Positions 19,399 to 27,594 are shown, numbered from the stretch's first letter. The stretch: 36,918 bases of DNA from Sphingobacteriia bacterium (GCA_009927275.1 RFNG01000045.1:1-36918), one strand, 5' to 3'. Notes: generated by a model from the sequence alone, not told the origin. Made by a program: numbers and translations.

Positions 19399-20370
19399 AT
19401 GAAACTTGTTTTTTTTGGAACACCGGAATTTGCCGCAAGCCACTTAGATTGTTTGCTTAATGCACAGCATGAGGTGCTGGCTGTAGTTACGGCTCCTGAT
19501 AAGCCTTCAGGTCGGGGATTAAAAACACAAGTATCGGCTGTTAAAAACACAGCTATAACATATAATCTACCTGTTTTACAACCCAACAATTTAAAAGATG
19601 CAGATTTTATAAATACTCTATCAGCATTTCATGCAGATGTTTTTATAGTTGTTGCATTTAGGATGTTACCTGAAATCGTTTGGGCAATGCCGAAATGGGG
19701 AACCTATAATATCCATGCTTCATTATTGCCTCAATTACGCGGTGCGGCTCCAATTAACTGGAGCATAATTAATGGACATACCCAAACCGGTATTACCATG
19801 TTTAAAATTTCGATGCAAATTGATACCGGAACTATTTTATTGCAACGTAAAATGCAAATTAAGCCCGAATGGAATGCAGGCATTTTGCATGAGCACTTAA
19901 AGCAGCTTGGTTGCGATACCCTTAAAGAAGGTCTTGAAACCATCAAAAAAACAATAACTGAAAATGCAGCATTACCATTAATCGACCAAAATCATGAGCT
20001 TGCAACACATGCGCCAAAATTATTTAAGCAGCATCAAATTATAGATTGGAATAAATCAAGTGTTCAAGTTTTAAATACCATTCGTGGTTTAGCTCCATAT
20101 CCAGGCGCAATTACCTATGCCACTTCAAAATCAAACACCAAAGTACAAATTAAAATTTTAACCGCTAAAGCATTTGAAATGCCTGTACCTTCACCCCTCA
20201 TAAGCGGCACTGTATTAAAATTAAACAACCATATAATTGTTGCTGCCGCTGATGGCTGGCTTGAACTTTGTGAATTACAGCTTGAGGGCAAACGGCGCAT
20301 GGATGCGCTTGCATTTGGAAATGGATCTGCACTACATTTTCCAAATCGTTTTTTCATATCAGCGGAATAG
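19399..20370 (+). CDS. fmt: Methionyl-tRNA formyltransferase
   Basis: Formylates the initiator Met-tRNA with 10-formyl-THF. The 323 residues have the N-terminal formyltransferase domain with FFGTPEFAA at 5-13, PSGRG in the flexible loop, the catalytic N-x-H in NIHASLLPQLRGAAP and the essential aspartate in QIDTG; a C-terminal OB-like domain follows from about 205. The start cannot be moved because the conserved motif begins at residue 5. It lies 5 bases after the terminator T tract and I see no promoter box between them. HU follows 149 bases downstream with its own promoter. Confidence 0.97.
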   Translation: MKLVFFGTPEFAASHLDCLLNAQHEVLAVVTAPDKPSGRGLKTQVSAVKNTAITYNLPVLQPNNLKDADFINTLSAFHADVFIVVAFRMLPEIVWAMPKWGTYNIHASLLPQLRGAAPINWSIINGHTQTGITMFKISMQIDTGTILLQRKMQIKPEWNAGILHEHLKQLGCDTLKEGLETIKKTITENAALPLIDQNHELATHAPKLFKQHQIIDWNKSSVQVLNTIRGLAPYPGAITYATSKSNTKVQIKILTAKAFEMPVPSPLISGTVLKLNNHIIVAAADGWLELCELQLEGKRRMDALAFGNGSALHFPNRFFISAE

Positions 20371-20395
20371 CCCTGATATCGGGCGTCTTAGAACT

Positions 20396-20430
20396 ATTTA
20401 TTAACAAAACCCTTATTTATCAACAAAACC
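20396..20430 (+). repeat. Two 16-base direct repeats upstream of the HU promoter
   Basis: ATTTATTAACAAAACC at 20396-20411 recurs as ATTTATCAACAAAACC at 20415-20430, one mismatch, period 19 bases. They lie 23 bases above the HU -33 hexamer. Two copies on the same face of the helix suggest an activator or DnaA-like site (TTATCAACA differs from the DnaA box TTATCCACA by one base). Confidence 0.5.
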
Positions 20431-20452
20431 AGCCTATGCATAGCGAAACCAC

Positions 20453-20483
20453 TTGACAGGTATAGGTTCTAGCAGTAATATTG
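20453..20483 (+). promoter_or_regulatory. Promoter of the HU gene
   Basis: TTGACA at 20453-20458, 17 bases, then TAATATTG at 20476-20483. It fits TTG...TAnnTTTG with one mismatch and equally the classical sigma-70 TTGACA-N17-TAATAT. The ATG is 36 bases further on, so the leader is about 30 bases. Confidence 0.65.
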
Positions 20484-20519
20484 CATCTAAATAATGTTTA
20501 ACCTTAAAAACTAAAAACA

Positions 20520-20801
20520 ATGAACAAAGCAGAATTAATCGACGCTATTGCGTCCAGCACAAAAATGTCAAAAGCTGATTCAGGTCGCGCACTTGATGCA
20601 ACTATTGAGAGCATTCACAAAGCCCTAAAAAAAGGTGACCGCATCGGATTAGTAGGTTTCGGATCGTTCTCTGTTGCTAAACGTAATGCACGTAAGGGTC
20701 GTAATCCTAAAACCGGTAAGGAAATTAAAATTGCAGCTAAAAAAGTTGTAAAATTTAAAGCCGGAGCGGAATTAGCTGGAGCGGTTAACAAAGGAAAGTA
20801 A
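20520..20801 (+). CDS. HU-family DNA-binding protein
   Basis: A 93-residue nucleoid protein that binds and bends DNA as a dimer. It has the family pattern throughout: [11 protein letters not shown], the [18 protein letters not shown] segment of the DNA-binding arm with the RNP tip, and [12 protein letters not shown] near the end. The length is right for HU or IHF; HU alone is the simpler reading because nothing indicates a partner. It has its own promoter and terminator, which isolates it from fmt and from the exoprotein after it. High expression is expected from the strong promoter. Confidence 0.96.
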   Translation: MNKAELIDAIASSTKMSKADSGRALDATIESIHKALKKGDRIGLVGFGSFSVAKRNARKGRNPKTGKEIKIAAKKVVKFKAGAELAGAVNKGK

Positions 20802-20822
20802 TTATAAAAGTATTTACTTTTT

Positions 20823-20851
20823 AAAAAACCCGGATTACCGGGTTTTTTTTT
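20823..20851 (+). terminator. Rho-independent terminator of the HU gene
   Basis: CCCGG-ATTA-CCGGG with an A run before and nine Ts after it, starting 21 bases after the HU stop. Confidence 0.9.
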
Positions 20852-20852
20852 G

Positions 20853-20883
20853 TTTGAAAATTAAATTTCAATACGTAATTTAG
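20853..20883 (+). promoter_or_regulatory. Putative promoter of the second T9SS exoprotein
   Basis: TTTG at 20853-20856, 19 bases, then TAATTTAG at 20876-20883 (seven of eight against TAnnTTTG). It begins directly after the HU terminator. The ATG at 20912 is 28 bases away. Confidence 0.4.
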
Positions 20884-20911
20884 TAACATATAAACAATAA
20901 AATTAAGCGAG

Positions 20912-23023
20912 ATGAAAAAACAATTACTCATTGCATCTGCACTACTTACTACATGTGGTGTATTTGCACAACAACCTCGTGTTCCCGAACATGCAACAAT
21001 CGTTGACTTGGCATCACGTTTAGCCAAACGTTATGAAATGATCGAGCGCGTTGAAGAGAAAACGCGCCCGTCGCGTTCGCAGAACGGAACACAATCCACT
21101 GCTCAGCAAAAATCTGCAGCAACCACTTGGCAGGCCTTCAGCGCATCTATGAACGCTTATGGTATGCTTGTGAGCCACTCAAAGCCTTTACAGTACAATA
21201 AAGATTTAAACGCAGTTACTTTTATTCATCGTAAATCACCGAGTTATCAGGTATCTGCAAACGGCAATTCCGGTTCAATTGTTAGTATGGTATCGTCAAA
21301 CTTTGGTCAAACATGGGATTCTACATGTATTTGGGCAAGCGGAACAAATCTTGGACGTTACCCGCAAGGTGGCATATACAATCCTCCGGGTAATACCAGT
21401 ATTGCAAATGCATATATTGTTGGTACAGGACCTGTTACTGGCGGCAGTGGCTGGCTTGGATCGTGGGCAGCAAGTAAACAATTGGGCACGTATAATAATA
21501 CTCCAAGTGCGGCTCCAAATGCTCAGCAGTTTTGGCCCAGTACCCCACCTTATCCAGCTTCTGGTAAAGTAGATTTTCCGCGTTATGATTTTACATCTAC
21601 ATCAGACGGTTTGGTGCGATCAATAGGTACCATTGTAAACGATGTTAATGGTACAACTAATGCTACGTATGCATGGCGTGGTGCCCGTGTTATGAAAGGT
21701 ACATTTACTTCAGGTGTTTTTAATTGGTCTGGAGACTCCATTATACCTGCATTATATGTTAATGCCAATACTGGCGCAAAAATGGTGTATGGGGGCTATC
21801 CTCATATGGCATGGAATGAAGCAGGTACTGTTGGTTATGTGTGGTTTATTGGTGTAATAAACTCTACTGTTGCCGCAAACCGCGGGTATCAACCTGTAAT
21901 TTATAAAACTACTAATGGTGGTCAATCGTGGAGCTTAATGCCCCGTATTGATTTTGCAGCCCCAAACATGTCTGTAGTTATAGATGGAATTGCAGCAACT
22001 AACAATACAACTATTGCAATTCCCTTTTTCAATCATGGAGAAGGTTGCGATGCTATCGTAGATAAAAATGACAAGTTACATTTAGTAAGCACAATTGTTG
22101 GTACAGCACGTGCACATGTAGATTCCGTTGGTTATACCTGGAATTATAATAATTTTGATAACGAATCGTATTCATTTCCGCATCAACCCGGTGCTCGTCC
22201 TTACATCTATGACTTTACAGAAACTGCCAGCGGTTGGAATGTTATGGTTGTAGATTCAATGTCATCTGAAAGCCCCGGAAATGCAACCGGAGACAACGGT
22301 TATGCAGATAATCCCTGGTTAGATAATGCCGGTTCTAAAATCAGTGTAGATGCTCGTATTCAATTAAGCCGCACTACAAACGGAAGCCATATTGTTTATA
22401 CATGGACAGAATCGGATACTAACTTTACCAATCAAGGTCGTAAATGGAATCATATTCCTGATATTAAAGCACGTGTACTTGAAGTTGGTGCGCCTGCCAC
22501 TTCATACCAACCGGCAGCACGCGTACATACTCTCGAAGTAAATATTACAAAACCAAATTCGGGCGGACATCCCCGTGTACAAAGTGCAGCGTTTTTAAAT
22601 TACGTATCACCTAAATGTGCCGTAACCACTAATTCTGCAGCATCTTCATATACAGTGCGTGTACCAATGACGGTTTCAAATAGTGTTCCATTAGATGAAC
22701 TTTCACCTAATCAACACTTTTATTCTACTGTTGAATTGATAATGCCTGTAAGTGCTCCTGTAAATACAACAAGCATTCAATATCTCAACACTGAAAGTTT
22801 TGAATTGTATCCCAATCCAGCACAAAACACTGTTTATGTTACTTTAAATACGGATGCCCCTGCTCAAATTAGTGTATTAAATGTAATTGGACAGGAAGTG
22901 CGTTCTTATAATGTAAGTGATAAAAATCTGGCACTTGATATACAAGGATTACAGCAAGGTATTTATATGATTCAGGTTACTCAAGGTACCTCAACGATAA
23001 GTAAAAAATTAATTATCGATTAA
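20912..23023 (+). CDS. Large T9SS-secreted protein
   Basis: The 703 residues begin with a signal peptide (MKKQLLIASALLTTCGVFAQ), then a charged stretch (about 20-70), a long beta-rich body with two Asp-box-like motifs (SSNFGQTW near 128, TNGGQSW near 333), and a type A T9SS sorting domain from about 628 (ELYPNPAQNTVYV, GIYMIQV, KKLIID). The body is rich in Asn, Thr, Gly and aromatic residues, like secreted propeller or sialidase-like proteins, but I see no catalytic motif and cannot name a family for it. It is probably exported and surface-attached or released. It resembles the first exoprotein only at the two ends. Confidence 0.88.
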   Translation: MKKQLLIASALLTTCGVFAQQPRVPEHATIVDLASRLAKRYEMIERVEEKTRPSRSQNGTQSTAQQKSAATTWQAFSASMNAYGMLVSHSKPLQYNKDLNAVTFIHRKSPSYQVSANGNSGSIVSMVSSNFGQTWDSTCIWASGTNLGRYPQGGIYNPPGNTSIANAYIVGTGPVTGGSGWLGSWAASKQLGTYNNTPSAAPNAQQFWPSTPPYPASGKVDFPRYDFTSTSDGLVRSIGTIVNDVNGTTNATYAWRGARVMKGTFTSGVFNWSGDSIIPALYVNANTGAKMVYGGYPHMAWNEAGTVGYVWFIGVINSTVAANRGYQPVIYKTTNGGQSWSLMPRIDFAAPNMSVVIDGIAATNNTTIAIPFFNHGEGCDAIVDKNDKLHLVSTIVGTARAHVDSVGYTWNYNNFDNESYSFPHQPGARPYIYDFTETASGWNVMVVDSMSSESPGNATGDNGYADNPWLDNAGSKISVDARIQLSRTTNGSHIVYTWTESDTNFTNQGRKWNHIPDIKARVLEVGAPATSYQPAARVHTLEVNITKPNSGGHPRVQSAAFLNYVSPKCAVTTNSAASSYTVRVPMTVSNSVPLDELSPNQHFYSTVELIMPVSAPVNTTSIQYLNTESFELYPNPAQNTVYVTLNTDAPAQISVLNVIGQEVRSYNVSDKNLALDIQGLQQGIYMIQVTQGTSTISKKLIID

Positions 23024-23045
23024 TTCATTAATATATTATATTTTT

Positions 23046-23074
23046 AAAAAAGCCGCAGAAATGCGGCTTTTTTT
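23046..23074. terminator. Bidirectional terminator between convergent genes
   Basis: GCCGCA-GAAA-TGCGGC with an A run on the left and a T run on the right, so it can work for both strands. It overlaps the last bases of the SprT-like gene (stop at 23073-23075). Confidence 0.88.
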
Positions 23075-23699
23075 ATGAAATATACACTTCGTAGGCTGCT
23101 GGAAATAAATAGGTTTTGGTACTATTATATTCTTTGCAATGATAACGTGTACGTTGTTTTTTACCCTTTATAAAAGCGCGCCGATTTTTGGTATAAAACA
23201 TGGTGCCTTCCGGTAATAAATCAAGCAAATGCATTTTTGATTCCGTGTTGTACATAAATAATACTTTATATAACTGTAAATCGCTACAAGAGGAGGCCGC
23301 TGGATTTTTTATATAGGTATTTAAAGCAAATAAAACATCGGGCGGAAACACATCAATAGCTATAAAATCATTTAAAAGTTTACTAAAACAACGTTTCCAT
23401 TCTATACCATGCGGCAAATGCTTTGGACCAAATTCAATATGTACTTTTAAATGCGCTATTTCATGAATAAGCGTTATTAAAAAGGCATGGGGGTTTAAAT
23501 TTTGATTAATTGTAATAATATGGTTACGATTTCCCAGAGGCGGCCTATAATCTCCAAAACGTGTAATGCGCTCTTTTTTAATTTTTAATTTAAAATCTAA
23601 AGTAATTATCCATTGTGCAATAATTTTAGCAGCGAGTGGGTGAATGTATTTTGTTAAAATGCTGCAGTTTTTATCAATTTGATCAGCCTTGGAATACAT
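23073..23699 (-). CDS. SprT-like zinc metalloprotease family protein
   Basis: The 208-residue protein has the SprT core: RFGDYRPP near 46-53, the HExxH zinc motif in LIHEIAHLKVH, and a third histidine in HGIEWKR. The family includes Spartan/DVC1-like proteases for DNA-protein crosslinks; bacterial members are poorly characterised. The C-terminal zinc ribbon is only vestigial, with a single HCKEY near the end, so the protein may bind only the catalytic zinc. The ATG at 23699 fits. It is a single gene, convergent with the exoprotein and divergent from nadE. TAATTTTC on the minus strand (23704-23711) may be its -7 box. Confidence 0.82.
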   Translation of the reverse strand: MYSKADQIDKNCSILTKYIHPLAAKIIAQWIITLDFKLKIKKERITRFGDYRPPLGNRNHIITINQNLNPHAFLITLIHEIAHLKVHIEFGPKHLPHGIEWKRCFSKLLNDFIAIDVFPPDVLFALNTYIKNPAASSCSDLQLYKVLFMYNTESKMHLLDLLPEGTMFYTKNRRAFIKGKKQRTRYHCKEYNSTKTYLFPAAYEVYIS

Positions 23700-23731
23700 T
23701 GCCGAAAATTAATGAAACAAATTGGCTTTAG

Positions 23732-23739
23732 TATATTTA
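23732..23739 (+). promoter_or_regulatory. Putative nadE -7 box
   Basis: TATATTTA, one mismatch to TAnnTTTG, ends 7 bases before the nadE ATG at 23747. No -33 element is clear. Confidence 0.3.
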
Positions 23740-23746
23740 CAATGAA

Positions 23747-24526
23747 ATGAAATACCCCGAAGTAACCACACATATAGTAAAATGGCTAAACCAACATTTG
23801 GTTCAAAGTGCACAAAAAGGTTTTGTAATTGGAATTTCAGGAGGCATAGATAGTGCGGTTACATCCACACTGTGCGCATTAACAGGAGCTCCCACACTTA
23901 TTGTAAGTATGCCTATTAAGCAACATGCTCCTGAATACCATCGCGCCCAAGAACATTGCTTATGGTTAAAGCAAAAATTTTCAAATGTTGAAACACAAGA
24001 ACTTAATTTAGATACAGTTTGGATGGCCATTGAAACTGCATTTACACCAATTTCAACACATGCTTTGGTAATGGCCAATAGCCGATCACGCTTACGCATG
24101 CTGACGCTTTATGCATTTGCAGGCAGCCGTTCGTTTTTAGTTGCAGGTACCGGCAACAAAATTGAAGATTTTGGCATAGGTTTTTTTACTAAATATGGAG
24201 ATGGCGGCGTTGATATAAGTCCAATTGCGGATTTATTTAAATCAGAAGTATATGCTTTAGGACGGCATTTGCAGATATGCAATTCCATTTTAAGTGCTAA
24301 ACCCACAGATGGTCTTTTTGCTGATGGACGAACGGATGAAGATCAAATTGGAGCAACATACGATGAACTTGAATGGGCCATGAAACATGCATCAAACATA
24401 AAACCCGAAGAGTATACGGAGCGCCAGCGGGCAGTTTTAGAAATTTATAGGCAACGCCATAATCAAAACGCACATAAAATGAAACCCATTCCCGTTTGCA
24501 GTATTCCACAACATTTAAAAACATGA
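23747..24526 (+). CDS. nadE: NAD+ synthase, ammonia-dependent
   Basis: Converts deamido-NAD+ to NAD+ with ATP and ammonia. The 259 residues match the short bacterial NadE without a glutaminase domain. Visible are the PP-loop SGGIDSAVTS, the deamido-NAD-binding GTGNKIEDFGIGFFTKYGDG and the segment DISPIADLFKSEVYAL. The ATG at 23747 is in frame; an ATG at 23742 is in another frame and stops at once. It lies 77 bases before paaA. Kynureninase elsewhere in the window could feed NAD synthesis, but quinolinate-pathway genes are not visible. Confidence 0.96.
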   Translation: MKYPEVTTHIVKWLNQHLVQSAQKGFVIGISGGIDSAVTSTLCALTGAPTLIVSMPIKQHAPEYHRAQEHCLWLKQKFSNVETQELNLDTVWMAIETAFTPISTHALVMANSRSRLRMLTLYAFAGSRSFLVAGTGNKIEDFGIGFFTKYGDGGVDISPIADLFKSEVYALGRHLQICNSILSAKPTDGLFADGRTDEDQIGATYDELEWAMKHASNIKPEEYTERQRAVLEIYRQRHNQNAHKMKPIPVCSIPQHLKT

Positions 24527-24591
24527 ACAATTATCCGATTCGAGGGTTATAGAATGAGTAAAATCATGTAGTATTCATAAACCCTAAAACG

Positions 24592-24599
24592 TATCTTTA
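24592..24599 (+). promoter_or_regulatory. Putative paa operon -7 box
   Basis: TATCTTTA (one mismatch to TAnnTTTG) ends 4 bases before the paaA ATG, predicting an almost leaderless paa mRNA. Confidence 0.4.
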
Positions 24600-24603
24600 T
24601 ACC

Positions 24604-25545
24604 ATGGAAACCAATGAAGCACAGGCCGTTTTTGAATCAAAATTGGCCAACAATGAGTACATTGAACCAAAAGATTGGATGCCCGAAGATTATCGAAAGC
24701 ATTTAATTCGCCAGATATCACAACATGCCCACAGTGAAGTTGTAGGTATGTTACCCGAAGGCAATTGGATATCACGGGCTCCGAGTCTCAGGGCCAAATT
24801 GGTATTGTTAGCAAAGGTTCAAGATGAGGGCGGTCACGGTTTGTACTTGTATACTGCAGCTGAAACTTTAGGTACCAGCCGCGATGAAATGCTTGACGCC
24901 TTATTAACGGGCAAAGCTAAGTATTCCTCAATTTTTAATTATCCTACCTTAACGTGGGCCGATATTGGAGCTATTGGATGGTTGGTTGATGGCGCAGCCA
25001 TAATGAATCAGGTAATGTTACAACGTACGTCATATGGACCCTATAGCCGAGCTATGATTCGTATATGTAAAGAAGAAAGTTTCCATCAACGTCAGGGCTA
25101 TGAAATCATGACCCGAATGGCATTTGGTAGCCCTGAACAAAAAGACATGGCACAGGATGCATTAAACCGCTGGTGGTACCCCAGTTTAATGATGTTTGGA
25201 CCACCGGATACCGAAAGTCCCAACTCCGAAAAAGCCATAAAATGGCGCATAAAGCGAGAAACGAACGATCAATTACGTCAGCGTTTTGTAAATCAAACGG
25301 TTGTTCAGGCAACATACTTGGGCTTAAAAGTGCCTGATGATAAACTAAAGTGGAACCCTGAAAAAGACGGTTACGATTATTCGGATCCCGATTGGAACGA
25401 ATTTAAAAATGTAATTAAAGGACATGGCATATGTAACCGTGAGCGCATTAATGCGCGCCAAAAGGCTCATGACAATGGCGCCTGGGTTAGAGCAGCAGCC
25501 AATGCCTATTCTCAAAAACAAAATCAACAATCTGAGGCAGCATAA
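24604..25545 (+). CDS. paaA: 1,2-phenylacetyl-CoA epoxidase, subunit A
   Basis: Catalytic ferritin-like subunit of the multicomponent epoxidase that opens the aromatic ring of phenylacetyl-CoA. The 313 residues show the diiron-site motifs [18 protein letters not shown] (ExxH) and [12 protein letters not shown] (second ExxH). The N-terminal [15 protein letters not shown] and the C-terminal [19 protein letters not shown] are typical of PaaA. It heads paaA-paaB-paaC-paaD; the stop shares a base with the paaB start (TAATG). The gene is complete. Confidence 0.97.
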   Translation: METNEAQAVFESKLANNEYIEPKDWMPEDYRKHLIRQISQHAHSEVVGMLPEGNWISRAPSLRAKLVLLAKVQDEGGHGLYLYTAAETLGTSRDEMLDALLTGKAKYSSIFNYPTLTWADIGAIGWLVDGAAIMNQVMLQRTSYGPYSRAMIRICKEESFHQRQGYEIMTRMAFGSPEQKDMAQDALNRWWYPSLMMFGPPDTESPNSEKAIKWRIKRETNDQLRQRFVNQTVVQATYLGLKVPDDKLKWNPEKDGYDYSDPDWNEFKNVIKGHGICNRERINARQKAHDNGAWVRAAANAYSQKQNQQSEAA

Positions 25546-25835
25546 TGACTAAAGATACGCAAGGTCCTCTGTGGGAGGTATTTGTTCAAAAAAAATCAGG
25601 TCAACCCTTTGTGCATTGTGGTAATTTACATGCCTTTGATGCTGAAATGGCCCTTCAAAACGCACGTGATTTATATACCCGAAGAGGCGAAGGAATGTCG
25701 TTATGGGTGGTGCCCAGTGCTGCAATTACAGCCAGTAGTCCCGAAGACCGTGGGGCATTTTTTGAGCCTTCTAACGATAAAATTTTTAGACACCCTACAT
25801 TTTATCAAATCCCTGACGGCATAGGTCATATGTAA
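25545..25835 (+). CDS. paaB: 1,2-phenylacetyl-CoA epoxidase, subunit B
   Basis: Small structural subunit (96 residues) that bridges the PaaA-PaaC heterodimers. It has the family pattern LWEVFVQKKSGQPFVHCG, then HAFDAEMALQNARDLYTRR and the VVPSAAI segment. The ATG overlaps the paaA TAA by one base and the stop is one base from the paaC ATG, so translation is probably coupled along the cluster. Confidence 0.95.
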   Translation: MTKDTQGPLWEVFVQKKSGQPFVHCGNLHAFDAEMALQNARDLYTRRGEGMSLWVVPSAAITASSPEDRGAFFEPSNDKIFRHPTFYQIPDGIGHM

Positions 25836-25836
25836 T

Positions 25837-26589
25837 ATGGCAAACGCACTTTTTAATTATATTTTACGCCTGGCCGATTCAACTATTATTTTGGCGCAGC
25901 GTGATGCCGAGTGGACCGGTCATGGACCTTATTTAGAGGAAGATCTTGCGCTTACCAATATAGCCTTAGATTTATTTGGTCGTGGAAAAGCCTTGCTTGA
26001 GTATGCAGCTAAACTTGAGGCTAAGGGCCGAACCGAAGATGACTTAGCCTTTTTTCGATCCGAACGTCAGTATTTTAATGCTATTATTACAGAACTCCCT
26101 AAAGGTGATTATGCATTTACCATGCTGCGACATGCAATTGTAGACACTTTTGATTTGCTATTGTATTCTGCTTTAATGTCTAGCACAGACGAAACCTTAA
26201 AAGGTATTGCATCAAAAACCTGCAAAGAAATTCAATACCATCAACGTCATTCGTTTGCATGGATAAAGCGCTTTGGATTGGGAACCGAAGAAAGCGCCCG
26301 ACGTGTATCAGATGCACTGGAACAATTATGGCCTTTTACAGATGATTTATTTGACCAGGCGCCTGCAGAAGTGGATCTAATAAATGCCGGTATAATTCCT
26401 GATCGCTCGTCTTTAAAGCCTGCATGGCAAAATCATATTTTAAATCTTTTTAACGAGGTACATTTAAAGCCAAACACAGAGGCCTTTATGCAAAGCGGAA
26501 GCATTAAGGGTATACACACAGAACACCTGGGCCATTTGCTGGCAGAAATGCAAGCCCTTCCGCGCATGTACCCAAATGCTACTTGGTAA
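25837..26589 (+). CDS. paaC: 1,2-phenylacetyl-CoA epoxidase, subunit C
   Basis: Structural ferritin-like partner of PaaA (250 residues). It shows LADSTIILAQRDAEWTGHGP, EEDLALTNIALDLFGRG and the EIQYHQRHSFAWIKRFGLGT segment. The usual diiron ligands are degraded in this subunit across the family, so the lack of a complete site is expected. It follows paaB by one base and precedes paaD by 15 bases. Confidence 0.95.
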   Translation: MANALFNYILRLADSTIILAQRDAEWTGHGPYLEEDLALTNIALDLFGRGKALLEYAAKLEAKGRTEDDLAFFRSERQYFNAIITELPKGDYAFTMLRHAIVDTFDLLLYSALMSSTDETLKGIASKTCKEIQYHQRHSFAWIKRFGLGTEESARRVSDALEQLWPFTDDLFDQAPAEVDLINAGIIPDRSSLKPAWQNHILNLFNEVHLKPNTEAFMQSGSIKGIHTEHLGHLLAEMQALPRMYPNATW

Positions 26590-26604
26590 ACGGCATTAGT
26601 TAAT

Positions 26605-27090
26605 ATGATTAGCGAGGACGATGTTTGGAAATGTTTAGAACAGATACCCGATCCCGAAATACCCGTTTTAAATATTGTAGAACTTGGGGTAATTCGTAAA
26701 GTACAAATTACCAATAATCATGTTACTATAACGCTCACGCCAACTTATAGCGGCTGCCCAGCCATGAAGCATATGGAACAAGAAATTCAACGCAGTTTAA
26801 AAATGTTTAAAGGGATTCATTTAAAGCTTGAAACGGTGTATTTTCCACCCTGGACCACATCATGGATAAGTGTAGAAGCGCGCAACAAACTTCAAGCCTA
26901 TGGCATTGCACCCCCCGAAGAGGAAACCGAACGCAAGGCAGCCTTGTGGGGAGTAGAATCTAAAATACAATGTCCGCGCTGTAAACAGCAGCAATCTAAA
27001 TTGATTTCGCAATTTGGAAGCACGGCTTGTAAAGCCCTGTATCAGTGCCAATCCTGTATGGAGCCGTTTGATTATTTTAAGTGTTTGTAA
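26605..27090 (+). CDS. paaD: Phenylacetate degradation protein PaaD (MIP18-family)
   Basis: Probably needed to mature the epoxidase iron centre; acts in the cytoplasm. The 161 residues have an N-terminal MIP18/DUF59 domain (PDPEIPVLNIVELG near 17-30, and TPTYSGCPA) and a C-terminal zinc ribbon with CPRC near 131 and CQSC near 151. That domain order is specific for PaaD (also called PaaJ), which separates it from plain SufT-like proteins. The paaE reductase that normally follows is absent; the next gene is unrelated. Confidence 0.93.
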   Translation: MISEDDVWKCLEQIPDPEIPVLNIVELGVIRKVQITNNHVTITLTPTYSGCPAMKHMEQEIQRSLKMFKGIHLKLETVYFPPWTTSWISVEARNKLQAYGIAPPEEETERKAALWGVESKIQCPRCKQQQSKLISQFGSTACKALYQCQSCMEPFDYFKCL

Positions 27091-27133
27091 TTAAATACAA
27101 ATGCATTAACAGCTTACTGCTTTACTAAATGAT

Positions 27134-27141
27134 TATATTTA
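27134..27141 (+). promoter_or_regulatory. Possible -7 box for the repeat protein
   Basis: TATATTTA, one mismatch to TAnnTTTG, ends 4 bases before the ATG at 27146. The region is AT-rich, so this is weak. Confidence 0.25.
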
Positions 27142-27145
27142 ATAT

Positions 27146-27544
27146 ATGAAATATCGGATTTTACTTTTATTTTTTTGCTTTGATTTATATGTTTTTGCCC
27201 AGCGCATTCAAAATGCAAATTATTCAACGCTTGGGTACATTACCTCAGATGGTAAAGTACAAGATGCCAATTACCGTACGCTGGGCTATATTGCAACCGA
27301 TGGAAAGGTGCAAGATGCCAATTACCGTACGCTGGGGTATATTGGTTTTGATGGAAAGATACAAGACGTCAATTACCGTACACTAGGATACATTCAAGAT
27401 TCAAAAGTACAGGACAACAACTACCGTACAATAGGTTATTTTGACAATGGAAGATTACAAGACGCAAACTATAAAACCATTGGTTACTTTGAGGGCATAA
27501 AAGCGCGATGGGCCGCATCGGCAGTTTTCTTTTTTTTCTTTTAA
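27146..27544 (+). CDS. Small secreted protein of six 16-17-residue repeats (beta-flower-like)
   Basis: The 132 residues begin with a signal peptide (MKYRILLLFFCFDLYVFAQ), then six tandem repeats from about 21 to 119 with the consensus [VIL]QD-x-NY-[RK]-T-[LI]-GY-[IF] plus a G-K/R turn, then a tail KARWAASAVFFFFF. Each repeat looks like a two-strand hairpin. The sequence is like the Bacteroidota family that I remember being annotated as 5-fold beta-flower protein. The first three repeats are nearly identical in DNA, so they expanded recently. The hydrophobic last residues are a conserved-looking oddity that may insert in a membrane. Function is unknown. It lies between paaD and a RemB/Wzi-like gene. 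Confidence 0.75.
   Translation: MKYRILLLFFCFDLYVFAQRIQNANYSTLGYITSDGKVQDANYRTLGYIATDGKVQDANYRTLGYIGFDGKIQDVNYRTLGYIQDSKVQDNNYRTIGYFDNGRLQDANYKTIGYFEGIKARWAASAVFFFFF
27206..27502 (+). repeat. Tandem coding repeat, 51 then 48 bases
   Basis: Units begin at 27206, 27257, 27308, 27359, 27407 and 27455. The second and third units are almost identical over about 35 bases, the last three are shorter by one codon and more diverged. Confidence 0.85.
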
Positions 27545-27594
27545 TTTGAAAACACCATCCTATGGGATGTATAAACTAAACGTAGCATTAATAG

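Noticed and set aside
24543-24585. AGGGTT ... AACCCT inverted repeat before paaA
   Set aside because: Six-base arms 31 bases apart, easily due to chance; not enough for an operator call.
27206-27502. Regularly spaced repeats as a CRISPR array
   Set aside because: The units are directly adjacent with no unique spacers and encode a regular protein repeat in one frame with a signal peptide.
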